DNA of 12,772 nt. Origin: CAZCZU01 sp964503475 (GTDB lineage Bacteria; Pseudomonadota; Zetaproteobacteria; Mariprofundales; Mariprofundaceae). Made by a program: the position numbers and the translations under genes. The notes under the pieces are model-generated. The model did not search any database, was not told the origin of the DNA, and saw only the letters and a program-made list of their open reading frames with translations. The DNA lies in contig CAZCZU010000058.1 of NCBI GenBank assembly GCA_964503475.1, positions 1 to 12,772 of the forward strand, written 5' to 3'. Shown piece by piece: positions 1 through 7,723 of the stretch; position 1 is the stretch's first letter, and every line of letters starts with the position of its first letter.

Positions 1-113
1 ATTTAAGCTCCCTCAAACCCCGAAGCGATTCAGGGAGATAGCAATGCGGCCATTTCAGATCGAAGGCCTTTCCCCTGAGAGGCGGGAGGGGCCGATCGTC
101 AAACGGCGCCCCG
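1..113. other. Noncoding 3' flank of pap with two weak hairpins
   Basis: No gene is supported here. Two small inverted repeats are visible: CTCCCT at 8-13 with AGGGAG at 32-37, and CCCCT at 72-76 with AGGGG at 87-91. Both lie downstream of the pap stop codon in the direction of pap transcription, so either could help terminate it. Neither is followed by a convincing T-tract, so a terminator call would be speculative. Confidence 0.25.
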
Positions 114-1610
114 TCACTTCTTCTTTTTGCGGCCCTCGAACGCCTGCTCGATGCGCTCGCACAGTGCCTTGAGCACCTTGATACGGGCAAAGCGCTTGTC
201 GTTCGCCTCGACAATCATCCACGGCGCCACATCGGTACTGGTACGGTCGATCATGTCGCAAACGGCACGCTCGTACTCCTCCCACTTCTCGCGGTTGCGC
301 CAGTCCTCGTCGGTAATCTTGAAGCGCTTGAAGCCGATCTCCTCGCGCGCCTTGAAACGCGCCAGCTGCTCCTCCCGGGTGATGGTAAGCCAGAATTTGA
401 GGATGATGGTGTTGTGATCGGCCAGCTGCTCCTCGAAATCGTTGATCTCGCGGTAGGCACGCATCCAGTCCGCCTCGCTGCAGAAGCCCTCCACCCGCTC
501 GACCAGGACACGGCCGTACCATGAACGATCGAAGATGGTCACCCGGCCCGGGCGCGGCACATGACGCCAGAAGCGCCACATATAAGGATGGGCCCGCTCC
601 TCGTCGGTCGGGGCGGCAATCGGGATGATGCGGTAGTAGCGGGCATCGAGTGCGGCACTGATGCGGCGGATCGCCCCGCCCTTGCCGGCTGCATCCGAGC
701 CCTCGAAGACAGCCATCAACGACAGCTCTTTGAACCGGGGATCGCGAGTCAGCAGATTCAGTTGCCCCTGATACTTGTCGAGCTGCTTGTGGTACTCCTT
801 CTTGGAGAGCTTCTGACTCATGTCGAGCTTGTCGAACAGGGTCAGGTGATCGATGGAAGACTGCAGCGGCGGCACGCTCGGTGCCGGCGGCGGGGCAGGA
901 TGATCAAGCCGCTTGCGTATTGCCTCCAGCAATACCTCGCCGGTGGTCAGGTTGCGGTAGCGGAAATCGGAACCCTCGATGACAATCCATGGTGCCGCAG
1001 CAACACTGGTCTCGCGCAGTACATGCTCCGAAATCCTGCGAAATTCGTCGTAATGGTTGAAGTGTTCCCAGTCGGTCACCGTCACCCGCCAGCGGGTACG
1101 CTTGTCCTCCTCCAGTTTCTTCAGCCGCTTTTTCTGCACCTTCTTGGGCAGATGAAACCAGAGCTTGATGATCAGCGCCCCCTCATCGATCAGCATGCGC
1201 TCGAAACGGCGGATCACATCGATGTGCGCCTCCAGATCGTTGTGATCCTCCTTGCCCATCACGCAGCGCACAATCGGATCGGTGTACCAGGAGCCGAAAA
1301 AGATACCGACCTTCCCCTTCGGTGGCAGGGCACGCCAGTAGCGCCACATCGGCGGTCTGGCCCGCTCACCTTCCGTCGGCTCGTCGAAGGCATAGACCTG
1401 GATATGGCGGGGATCCATCCACTCGTTGAGCAGGTTGATCGTCGAGCCCTTACCGGCCCCGTCGACACCGCCGACCAGGATAATCACCGGGAACTGTGCC
1501 TGCTGCACCATCTCGAACTGCGCATCGAGCAGCGCTTCGCGCAGCTTCGGCACCTCGGTTTCGTAGGTATCCTTATCGATGGTGTGACCCAGCTCGGCGG
1601 ATTCAAACAT
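114..1610 (-). CDS. pap: Polyphosphate:AMP phosphotransferase (PPK2 family, two-domain)
   Basis: This enzyme moves a phosphate from inorganic polyphosphate to AMP, making ADP in the cytoplasm. The 498-residue protein has two tandem PPK2 P-loop domains, as expected for the fused class II (Pap) type. The N-terminal domain has Walker A GGVDGAGKG at 47-55 and a lid segment ERARPPMWRYW near 82-92. The C-terminal domain has EGSDAAGKGG at 303-312, EERAHPYMWRFW at 337-348 and the canonical FDRSWYGR at 360-367. At the matching place the N-terminal domain reads FFGSWYTDP, lacking the Asp-Arg of DRSWY, so the C-terminal domain is probably the catalytic one. A proline-rich linker (about 238-249) joins the halves. 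The ATG is preceded by an AGGAG ribosome binding site. A TATATT at 1637-1642 (minus strand) is a possible -10 element. Family assignment is firm; the catalytic asymmetry is inference. Confidence 0.95.
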   Translation of the reverse strand: MFESAELGHTIDKDTYETEVPKLREALLDAQFEMVQQAQFPVIILVGGVDGAGKGSTINLLNEWMDPRHIQVYAFDEPTEGERARPPMWRYWRALPPKGKVGIFFGSWYTDPIVRCVMGKEDHNDLEAHIDVIRRFERMLIDEGALIIKLWFHLPKKVQKKRLKKLEEDKRTRWRVTVTDWEHFNHYDEFRRISEHVLRETSVAAAPWIVIEGSDFRYRNLTTGEVLLEAIRKRLDHPAPPPAPSVPPLQSSIDHLTLFDKLDMSQKLSKKEYHKQLDKYQGQLNLLTRDPRFKELSLMAVFEGSDAAGKGGAIRRISAALDARYYRIIPIAAPTDEERAHPYMWRFWRHVPRPGRVTIFDRSWYGRVLVERVEGFCSEADWMRAYREINDFEEQLADHNTIILKFWLTITREEQLARFKAREEIGFKRFKITDEDWRNREKWEEYERAVCDMIDRTSTDVAPWMIVEANDKRFARIKVLKALCERIEQAFEGRKKKK

Positions 1611-1903
1611 GTGCTCTCCTCATCCTTGCAACATCGAATATAGCCATGAATGTATGAACTGGCACCTCCCAAAGGGATTTAAGCAAAAGACCAACGTGGT
1701 TGCGCTGACCGCCAGGTTCAAATTCGGCCAGACCCTGAATACGGAGCGTTTTGCATGGTCGTTGGACATCCGGCGCAACACGGCGGTGACCTGAACCGGT
1801 TGGCCGCCGCCATGAATAGCCCCCCCAACCCGTAATGTTCCAGCGCATATGACGGACTCATCCGATTAAGCATTTGACGACGCAGCCGCTATGCTTCGGC
1901 GCC
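1611..1903. other. Divergent intergenic region between pap and hrpA
   Basis: This stretch of nearly 300 bases separates two divergent genes and must hold both promoters. On the pap side there is an AGGAG ribosome binding site directly before the ATG and a TATATT hexamer about 30 bases upstream, without a good -35. On the hrpA side I see neither a clear promoter nor a clear Shine-Dalgarno sequence. A 61-codon open frame on the plus strand (1609-1794) has no recognisable family features and is not called. Confidence 0.4.
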
Positions 1904-4900
1904 ATGAGTTCAGAGGCAGCCCAAAAGCAGCGCGGCAATGGCAGCGCCAAAGCGGAGATCGAACAGCTACAAAAGCTGCTCGACGCCTGCATGCTGCGTG
2001 ATCGGGTGCAGCTGGCGAAAAGGCTCAAGGGACTTGCCCGCCGTGCGAAGCAGGGTCAGCCGGTCGACCGCGGCCTGGGCGAGGTTCGCACGCAGGTCGA
2101 GCGCTCCATCGCCACCCTCACAGCCCGCAAGGATGCCCTGCCCGCCATCGACTACCCGGAAGAGCTGCCCGTCTCCGAGCATCGTGCGGAGATCGCTGCG
2201 GCGATCGGCAAGCATCCGGTGGTGATCGTGGCCGGCGAGACCGGCTCGGGCAAAACCACCCAGTTGCCGAAAATCTGTCTGGAGCTCGGCCGTGGCATGG
2301 CCGGGCTGATCGGCCATACGCAGCCGCGCCGCATTGCGGCCCGCAGTGTGGCTTCGCGCATCGCCAAAGAGCTGGGGGGCAAGGTCGGGGAGCTGGTCGG
2401 CTTCAAGGTGCGCTTTTCGGATCAGACGAAGCCCGAGAGCAGCATCAAGCTGATGACCGACGGCATCCTGCTGGCCGAGATCCAGTCCGATCCGGAGCTG
2501 TTGGCCTACGACACGATCATCATCGATGAGGCGCACGAGCGCAGCCTGAATATCGATTTCCTGCTCGGTTACCTGAAGCGGCTGCTGCCGCGCCGTCCCG
2601 ATCTGAAGCTGATCATCACCTCGGCCACCATCAACACCGAGGCATTCTCCCGCTTCTTCGATGATGCCCCGGTGATCGAGGTCTCCGGGCGCAGCTATCC
2701 GGTGGAGATCGTCTACCAGCCACTCGCGGGCGACGAGGACGACCAGGATCGCGACCTGCCCGAGGCGATTGCTGCGGCCGTCGAGGAGCTGGGCCGTATC
2801 GATCCGGTCGGCGATACGCTGGTCTTCCTGCCCGGCGAGCGCGAGATCAGGGAGGCGGCCGAGGCTCTGCATCACCACAGCCTTCCCCACACCGAGGTTA
2901 TCCCGCTCTTCTCGCGCCTCTCACCGTCCGAGCAGGACAAGGTCTTCCAGTCGCACACCGGTCGCCGCATCGTGCTGGCCACCAACGTGGCCGAAACCTC
3001 GCTGACCGTGCCCGGCATCCGCTTCGTCGTCGACTCGGGCCTGGCCCGTATCAGCCGCTACTCGGCCCGTTCCAAGGTGCAGCGCCTGCCCATCGAGCCG
3101 ATCTCGCAGGCCAGCGCCAACCAGCGTGCCGGCCGCTGCGGGCGTATCGGCCCCGGCACCTGCGTGCGCCTCTATGCCGAAGAGCATTTTGCGGCGCGCC
3201 CGCTGCAGACCGATCCGGAGATCCTGCGCACCAACCTGGCCAGCGTCATACTGCAAATGGAGAGCCTGGGCCTGGGGGATGTGGCCGCCTTCCCGTTCAT
3301 GGATGCGCCCGAATCCCGATCGATCAGCGACGGCTACCGCCTGCTTGGCGAGCTTGAGGCCGTGGATGAGAAGCGGCGCCTGACCCCCATCGGCAAAAAG
3401 CTGGCCCGCATGCCGCTCGATCCGCGCATGGCGCGCATGCTGATTGCCGCCGATAAGAGGCGTGCCCTGCACGAGGTGCTGATCATCGTGGCCGGCCAGT
3501 CGGTGCAGGATCCGCGCCTCAGACCCGCCGATGCCCGGGCCAAAGCCGACCAGAAGCACCGCATCTTCCAGGACGAGAGCTCCGACTTCCTCAGCTGGCT
3601 GAAGCTGTGGAACTGGTACCACGACGAGGCGCGGCATCTCACCCGTTCCAAACTGTGCAAGCTTTGCCACGACAATTTCCTCTCCTATGTGCGCCTGCGC
3701 GAATGGCACGACCTGCACGGCCAGCTTCTGGGTATCGTGCGCGAGCTGAAGATGACCCCGAACAGGGAGCCTGCCAAAGCGGATGAGATTCATCAGGCCC
3801 TGCTGGCAGGGCTCTTGAGCCAGGTCGGCATGCAGAGCGAGGAGAAGCAGTACCTGGGGGCACGCGGCCTGAAGTTCGCCATCTTCCCCGGCTCCGCCCT
3901 GCACAGGAAACAGCCGAAATGGCTGATGGCGGCGGAACTGACCGAGACCTCGCGCCTCTTCGCCCGCAGCGTCGCCGCCATCGACCCGGCCTGGCTGGAG
4001 ACGGAGGCCGCACATCTCATCAAGCGCAGTTACGGCGAGGCCGTATGGTCAGCCAGGCGTGCGCAGGTAACGGCGAGCGAGAAGCTCTCCCTCTTCGGCC
4101 TGCCCGTTGCCACCCGCCGGGCTCACTATGGCCCGATTGATCCCGAGGCGTCGCGCGAGATCTTTATCCGCCACGCACTGGTGCTGGGCGAATACAAAAG
4201 CCCGGGCAAGTTCGCCGCCCACAACAAACGCCTGATCGCCGGGATCGAGGCCGAGGAGGCCAAGTCCCGCCGCCATGATCTGCTGATCGATGAAGAGGAG
4301 CGCTACGCCATTTTCGATGGCCTGATCCCGGAGGGCATCTACTCGGGCAAGCTGTTCGAGCAGTGGCGCAAAAAGGCGGAGGCAGGCAATCCGAAGCTTT
4401 TATGCCTCACCCGCGAGCAATTGCTCAAGGGCGAGGCCACGCATAGCGCCGCCGACTTCCCCGATTTCTGGCACAAGGATGGATTGAAGCTCAAGCTACG
4501 CTACCGCTTCGACACCACCCACCATGCCGACGGTGTCACTCTGCTGGTACCGCAGGCAGCACTGGCGCAACTGGAGGCGGCCGACTTCGACTGGCTGGTG
4601 CCGGGCATGCTCAGCGAGAAGATCACGCTCCTGATCAAGGGGCTGCCCAAAAGCCTGCGCGTCCACTTCGTGCCCGCCCCGCAGTATGCCGAGGCGGCCA
4701 TGCAGGCGATGCATTTCGGCGAGGGGCACCTACTGCTGGCCCTCTCGGGGGCGCTTAAGCGCATGAGCAATGTCGATGTGCCGCTGATGCAGTGGCAGCC
4801 GGAGAAGCTGCCTGCCCATCTGCGCATGAACTTCCGCATCACGGATGAGAAAGGTAAGAAGCTGGCCGAGGACAGCGATCTCGATCTGCTCAAGATGCGT

Positions 4901-5809
4901 TTTGCCGGCGCAGGCAACGGGGCCCCTGCCAGCGAGAAGACGCTGGAGCGCGAAGGTATACGCAGCTGGGATTTCGGCGAGCTGCCGGAGTCCGTGACCA
5001 TCAAACGAGGCAAATTGCAGCTGCAGGCCTGGCCGACGCTGGTCGATGCCGGCGACTCCGTGGCCCTTAAGCTGCTGGAGAACCGCAGCGAGGCGGAAGC
5101 GGCCAATCGCGAAGGGGTCTGCCGCCTGTTTATGCTCTCAATGCAGCAGCAGGTGAGCATGCTGCAGAGGAAGCTGCCGGAGCTGAAAGAGCTGCTGCTC
5201 TATTATGCCACCATCGGCGATACCAAGGCGCTGAAGGATGACCTGATCAAAGCCGCCTTTGCCGAGCAGTTTTTGAGCCATGGCATCCCGCGCGATCAGG
5301 CCACCTTCGAGGCACGACTCAACCAGGGGCGCGGCCGGCTGGTGGATACGGCCCGCGAACTGACCGCGAGCCTGGCCGAAGCGGTGAAAGGCTTTGTCAC
5401 CCTGCAGCAGGAGCTGGACGGCACGCGTGCCGCCGTGCTGAAGCCGGTGATCGAAGATATCCGCACCCAGATGCAGCGCCTGTTCGAGCCGGGCTTCATC
5501 GCCCGCACCCCGGCCCGCTGGCTTCGGGAGTATCCGCGCTATGTCGAGGCGGCGCGCACACGCCTTGAGAAGGCCGGACGTACGCTGAAGCAGGATCAGC
5601 AGCATCAGCTTGAGGTGCAGAAGCTATGGGATGCCTATCTCGCCCGCCGCGACGATCTGGCGGCCAAGGGGATCGTTCAGCCGGAACTGGAAGAATTCCG
5701 CTGGCAGTTGGAGGAGCTGCGCGTGGCCCTGTTCGCCCAGCAGCTCAAGACCATTGAGCCGGTATCAGTGAAACGAATGCAGAAGCGCTGGCAGGAGTTG
5801 CAGTTCTAG
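1904..5809 (+). CDS. hrpA: ATP-dependent RNA helicase HrpA (DEAH-box)
   Basis: HrpA is a large DEAH-box RNA helicase. In E. coli it is linked to mRNA processing and rescue of stalled ribosomes. From the chosen ATG the protein has 1301 residues, the usual HrpA size. Motifs in order are Walker A GETGSGKT (about 111-118), TQPRR (about 139-143), DEAH (about 208-211), SAT (about 240-242), TNVAETS and QRAGRCGR (about 406-413). The helicase-associated region and the long C-terminal DUF3418-type region follow, so the gene is intact. Flanking sequence matches E. coli HrpA closely from memory, for example HERSLNIDFLLGYLK. The frame also opens at a TTG 30 bases upstream (1874). I prefer ATG 1904 because the family N-terminus needs only about 20-30 residues before the MLRDR motif, but neither start has a strong ribosome binding site. 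No operon partner is visible. Confidence 0.97.
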   Translation: MSSEAAQKQRGNGSAKAEIEQLQKLLDACMLRDRVQLAKRLKGLARRAKQGQPVDRGLGEVRTQVERSIATLTARKDALPAIDYPEELPVSEHRAEIAAAIGKHPVVIVAGETGSGKTTQLPKICLELGRGMAGLIGHTQPRRIAARSVASRIAKELGGKVGELVGFKVRFSDQTKPESSIKLMTDGILLAEIQSDPELLAYDTIIIDEAHERSLNIDFLLGYLKRLLPRRPDLKLIITSATINTEAFSRFFDDAPVIEVSGRSYPVEIVYQPLAGDEDDQDRDLPEAIAAAVEELGRIDPVGDTLVFLPGEREIREAAEALHHHSLPHTEVIPLFSRLSPSEQDKVFQSHTGRRIVLATNVAETSLTVPGIRFVVDSGLARISRYSARSKVQRLPIEPISQASANQRAGRCGRIGPGTCVRLYAEEHFAARPLQTDPEILRTNLASVILQMESLGLGDVAAFPFMDAPESRSISDGYRLLGELEAVDEKRRLTPIGKKLARMPLDPRMARMLIAADKRRALHEVLIIVAGQSVQDPRLRPADARAKADQKHRIFQDESSDFLSWLKLWNWYHDEARHLTRSKLCKLCHDNFLSYVRLREWHDLHGQLLGIVRELKMTPNREPAKADEIHQALLAGLLSQVGMQSEEKQYLGARGLKFAIFPGSALHRKQPKWLMAAELTETSRLFARSVAAIDPAWLETEAAHLIKRSYGEAVWSARRAQVTASEKLSLFGLPVATRRAHYGPIDPEASREIFIRHALVLGEYKSPGKFAAHNKRLIAGIEAEEAKSRRHDLLIDEEERYAIFDGLIPEGIYSGKLFEQWRKKAEAGNPKLLCLTREQLLKGEATHSAADFPDFWHKDGLKLKLRYRFDTTHHADGVTLLVPQAALAQLEAADFDWLVPGMLSEKITLLIKGLPKSLRVHFVPAPQYAEAAMQAMHFGEGHLLLALSGALKRMSNVDVPLMQWQPEKLPAHLRMNFRITDEKGKKLAEDSDLDLLKMRFAGAGNGAPASEKTLEREGIRSWDFGELPESVTIKRGKLQLQAWPTLVDAGDSVALKLLENRSEAEAANREGVCRLFMLSMQQQVSMLQRKLPELKELLLYYATIGDTKALKDDLIKAAFAEQFLSHGIPRDQATFEARLNQGRGRLVDTARELTASLAEAVKGFVTLQQELDGTRAAVLKPVIEDIRTQMQRLFEPGFIARTPARWLREYPRYVEAARTRLEKAGRTLKQDQQHQLEVQKLWDAYLARRDDLAAKGIVQPELEEFRWQLEELRVALFAQQLKTIEPVSVKRMQKRWQELQF

Positions 5810-5845
5810 AACCATTCCGCACAAATGGACGCGCCATGGCCAATA

Positions 5846-5888
5846 GCACCTGTTTGCAGCACCACTAAAAGGTGCGATAATGTGCACC
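5846..5888 (+). promoter_or_regulatory. Promoter and half-site array of the phd-parE-like operon
   Basis: A -35-like TTTGCA (5853-5858) and a -10-like GATAAT (5876-5881) are separated by exactly 17 bases, placing the start of transcription near 5888. Four copies of a 5-base half-site surround and overlap them: GCACC at 5846-5850 and 5859-5863, GGTGC at 5871-5875, and GCACC at 5884-5888. Their spacing is 13, 12 and 13 bases. Antitoxins of this family normally bind palindromes over their own promoter, so this is a plausible autoregulatory operator. Binding is inferred. Confidence 0.55.
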
Positions 5889-5902
5889 GTAGGAGATGCA
5901 TC

Positions 5903-6169
5903 ATGAGTATCAAATTCTCTGAAGATGTCGTGCCGCTCTCGTCGGTGAAGATCAATCCCGGCAAACTGGTGAAGCAGACCGGAGAGACACATCGGCCCGT
6001 GCTGCTGACCAGCCGTGGCAAGGGAGTAGCCGTCCTGCAATCGCTGGATGATTACGAAAAAGCGGAGGAGGAGCGCCAGTTCATGCGCGCCGTACTGCAG
6101 GGCAATGCCGAAATTGATGCCGGCAAGGGCATACCGCTCGCTGAAGTCAAGGAACGACTCGGCCTCTGA
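5903..6169 (+). CDS. Type II antitoxin, Phd/YefM family
   Basis: This is an 88-residue antitoxin expected to neutralise the toxin encoded directly downstream and to repress the operon. The N-terminal half shows the Phd/YefM pattern: a short strand, then LSSVKINPGKLVKQ, then RPVLLTSRGKGVAVLQSLDDYEK, corresponding to the usual DNA-binding fold with the typical V-L-x-S/P-x-x-x-Y/F ending. The charged C-terminal part should wrap the toxin. The ATG at 5903 is favoured over an upstream in-frame start because AGGAGA (5891-5896) sits at ideal spacing and because the earlier residues would overlap the promoter. The toxin gene starts 6 bases after this stop codon. Confidence in family is high; the toxin partner is inferred from adjacency. 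Confidence 0.92.
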   Translation: MSIKFSEDVVPLSSVKINPGKLVKQTGETHRPVLLTSRGKGVAVLQSLDDYEKAEEERQFMRAVLQGNAEIDAGKGIPLAEVKERLGL

Positions 6170-6175
6170 TTGCCC

Positions 6176-6478
6176 ATGCCTTTGCCCACGCTGGAATTTG
6201 CACCCTCGGCAGTCACAGACTTGCAGGAGTTACTGGAGTACTTCGAAGGCGAAGGCGTACCGGAAACCGGAAGCCGCATTGCCGGTGAGTTGATTGCGGC
6301 GACCGAAATCCTGCCCAACCACCCTGAAATGGGCCGTATCGTGCCGGAGTTCGACACACCTATCCTGCGGGAGCTCATCCGACCGCCCTACCGTATTATC
6401 TACCGACTGCTCCCAAACCGTGTAGCCATCATCCGCATCTGGCGCAGCGAACGACTATTAAGATTACCCACCGCTTAA
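6176..6478 (+). CDS. Type II toxin, RelE/ParE family
   Basis: This 100-residue protein has the compact ParE/RelE layout. An N-terminal strand (LEFAPSAVTDL) is followed by two helices, then HPEMGRIVPEFD, RELIRPPYRIIYRLLPN and the final strand VAIIRIWRSERLLR. Members either poison DNA gyrase (ParE-like) or cut mRNA on ribosomes (RelE-like). The PPYRIIYR segment and the short C-terminus fit ParE better, but the target cannot be read from sequence. A TTG immediately after the antitoxin stop (6170) is an alternative start. ATG 6176 is preferred, and with no Shine-Dalgarno before either, translation is probably coupled to the antitoxin. The gene ends 4 bases before the convergent stop codon of the next gene. 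Confidence 0.9.
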   Translation: MPLPTLEFAPSAVTDLQELLEYFEGEGVPETGSRIAGELIAATEILPNHPEMGRIVPEFDTPILRELIRPPYRIIYRLLPNRVAIIRIWRSERLLRLPTA

Positions 6479-6482
6479 ACGA

Positions 6483-6986
6483 TCAGCCGTAGATATTCAG
6501 TTCGCGAGCATGGCGCTCGGGATCGGGATCATCAATGGACTCAAAGCTGTCGATGAAGGCAAGATACGCATCCGGCAGCGCATGCTCTTTAGCGCCAAAG
6601 ATCACATGCTGCTTGTACCAGTGGAACGGCTTCACCGATGCATCGATGCGGGTGGCGGCATACATGAAGGCCTCAACATGGCCATCGGGACCATGCACTT
6701 GAACCCGCTTCTCGTCATAACCGATACCCAGCCCCTCCACTTCATCGAGGGCCGGCTTTTGCGAGCGGGGCAGCTCATAGAGCACACCGATCACCCGGTC
6801 TGACTCATCGAGTGAGGCAAAGGCATCGCACTTGGCCGAGAGATCGACATGGCTGAACTTGTGAAAGGCGAGCCGGTGGCCGGCGAGTGTTGCTGTGCCG
6901 ATGACACGGGCGGCAGGCACCCGCGCCTGCAGGCGCCTGCTGGACATGTTCGAGCCATAGGCAAAATAGGTCAGTATCTCACTCAT
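6483..6986 (-). CDS. Gamma-glutamylcyclotransferase-like (GGCT/AIG2 fold) protein
   Basis: The 167-residue protein begins with the diagnostic glycine-rich loop YFAYGSNM (7-14). It continues with GVLYELPRSQKPALDEVEG (67-85), which carries the conserved acidic residue (Glu82 or Glu84) that acts as catalytic acid/base in the fold. A late YKQHVIFGAKEHALPDAY segment matches the family's typical Y-x-x-x-I-x-x-G-A-x-x-x-x-L-P pattern. Family enzymes release 5-oxoproline from gamma-glutamyl compounds, but the fold is used for several substrates, so the exact reaction is unknown. No Shine-Dalgarno precedes the ATG. A TCTAAT hexamer (6992-6997, minus strand) ends five bases before it, so the mRNA might be leaderless. 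The gene is convergent with the parE-like gene and divergent from the nitrobindin-like gene. Confidence 0.88.
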   Translation of the reverse strand: MSEILTYFAYGSNMSSRRLQARVPAARVIGTATLAGHRLAFHKFSHVDLSAKCDAFASLDESDRVIGVLYELPRSQKPALDEVEGLGIGYDEKRVQVHGPDGHVEAFMYAATRIDASVKPFHWYKQHVIFGAKEHALPDAYLAFIDSFESIDDPDPERHARELNIYG

Positions 6987-7040
6987 AGTGCATTAGATGA
7001 TGCCAGATCGGGCCGCTTTTTTCCAGTTGGCCCCTGGAAG

Positions 7041-7057
7041 TTGGCACGGCTGTTGCA
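7041..7057 (+). promoter_or_regulatory. Sigma-54 (-24/-12) promoter
   Basis: TTGGCACG (7041-7048), four bases, then TTGCA (7053-7057) matches the sigma-54 consensus YTGGCACGrNNNTTGCW in every fixed position. The -24 GG (7043-7044) and -12 GC (7055-7056) are exactly 12 bases apart. Transcription would start near 7068, about 33 bases before the ATG at 7101, leaving room for the AGGAG ribosome binding site at 7090-7094. Such promoters need an AAA+ enhancer-binding activator, so the downstream gene should be strictly inducible. No activator gene is in the window. Confidence 0.85.
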
Positions 7058-7100
7058 AAGGCGCGCCCAGGATCGTTTTGACTTACAACAGGAGACAAGC

Positions 7101-7640
7101 ATGAGTGGAGTGAACTACGGCCCGCTAAAGGCCCTGATCGGTACCTGGCGCGGCGACAAGGGTGTGGATGTGGCACCTTCGCCGGACGGCAGCGAGGATA
7201 TCCCCTACTTTGAGACCATCACCTTCGAAGCGATTGGCGATGTGACCAATGCCCGGGCCCAGACCCTGGCGGTACTGCGCTATCACCAGGTGGTACGCAA
7301 GCAGGACAATGGTGAAATATTCCACGATCAGTGCGGCTACTGGGGCTGGGATGCGGCCACCGGAGTCGTGACCCACTCACTGCTCGTTCCGCGCGGCGTC
7401 GGCGTGGTGGCCGAAGGCAGTGCTAAAGAGACCGATGGCAGCGTCTCCATCGAAGTCGCCACCGGTGAGCATGGCATCGCCGAATCCGCCTTCATGCGTG
7501 AGAAGGCCAGCTCGACCGCATTCAGCCAGAAGATTTCAATCGCAGGAGATGAGCTCAGCTACAGCCAGACCACGATGCTTGAGATTTACGGCAAGTCCTT
7601 TGCGCACAGCGAGGAGAACCGGCTCAAGCGGGAATCCTGA
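7101..7640 (+). CDS. Nitrobindin-like heme-binding beta-barrel protein (DUF1794/FABP-like)
   Basis: This 179-residue protein fits the DUF1794/THAP4-like beta-barrel family. It opens with LIGTWRGDKGVDVAPSP (12-28), which contains the signature G-x-W-x-G loop. Alternating strands follow (YFETITFEAIG, QTLAVLRYHQVV, HDQCGYWGWDAATGVVTHSLLVPRGV) and it ends with FAHSEENRLKR. His169 near the C-terminus is the candidate axial heme ligand by analogy with nitrobindins, which bind ferric heme and handle nitric oxide or peroxynitrite. No signal peptide is seen, so it should be cytoplasmic. The ATG at 7101 has AGGAG at good spacing. Expression from the sigma-54 promoter just upstream is likely. Heme binding in this member is inferred. 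Confidence 0.82.
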   Translation: MSGVNYGPLKALIGTWRGDKGVDVAPSPDGSEDIPYFETITFEAIGDVTNARAQTLAVLRYHQVVRKQDNGEIFHDQCGYWGWDAATGVVTHSLLVPRGVGVVAEGSAKETDGSVSIEVATGEHGIAESAFMREKASSTAFSQKISIAGDELSYSQTTMLEIYGKSFAHSEENRLKRES

Positions 7641-7655
7641 ACGGCAGAGTTTGCG

Positions 7656-7701
7656 GGGCAGGTCTTGCGATCATGCAGCGGTTGCATGGCAAGGCCTGCC
7701 C
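7656..7701. terminator. GC-rich hairpin between convergent genes
   Basis: Thirteen-base arms at 7656-7668 (GGGCAGGTCTTGC) and 7689-7701 (GCAAGGCCTGCCC) pair with a single G-U mismatch. An inner ATGCA/TGCAT stem (7673-7677 with 7683-7687) extends the structure. It lies 16 bases after the nitrobindin-like stop codon and 23 bases from the stop of the convergent nucleotidyltransferase gene. That is the expected position for a shared bidirectional terminator. There is no T-tract on either side, so termination strength is uncertain. Confidence 0.5.
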
Positions 7702-7723
7702 ATTACCTTCCCGGCCGATTCAA

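Noticed and set aside
55..579. A 174-codon minus-strand frame overlapping pap
   Set aside because: It is an out-of-frame reading of the pap 3' half; pap has full-length domain support in the other frame.
1609..1794. A 61-codon plus-strand open frame between pap and hrpA
   Set aside because: It starts inside pap on the opposite strand, has no ribosome binding site and shows no recognisable family pattern.
1874..1895. TTGACG followed by TATGCT upstream of hrpA as a promoter
   Set aside because: The spacing is only 10 bases, far too short for sigma-70; the TTG is at best an alternative start codon.
1967..5605. Long minus-strand open frames opposite hrpA (up to 364 codons)
   Set aside because: They are antisense readings produced by GC-rich codon bias over a well-supported gene and show no domain motifs.
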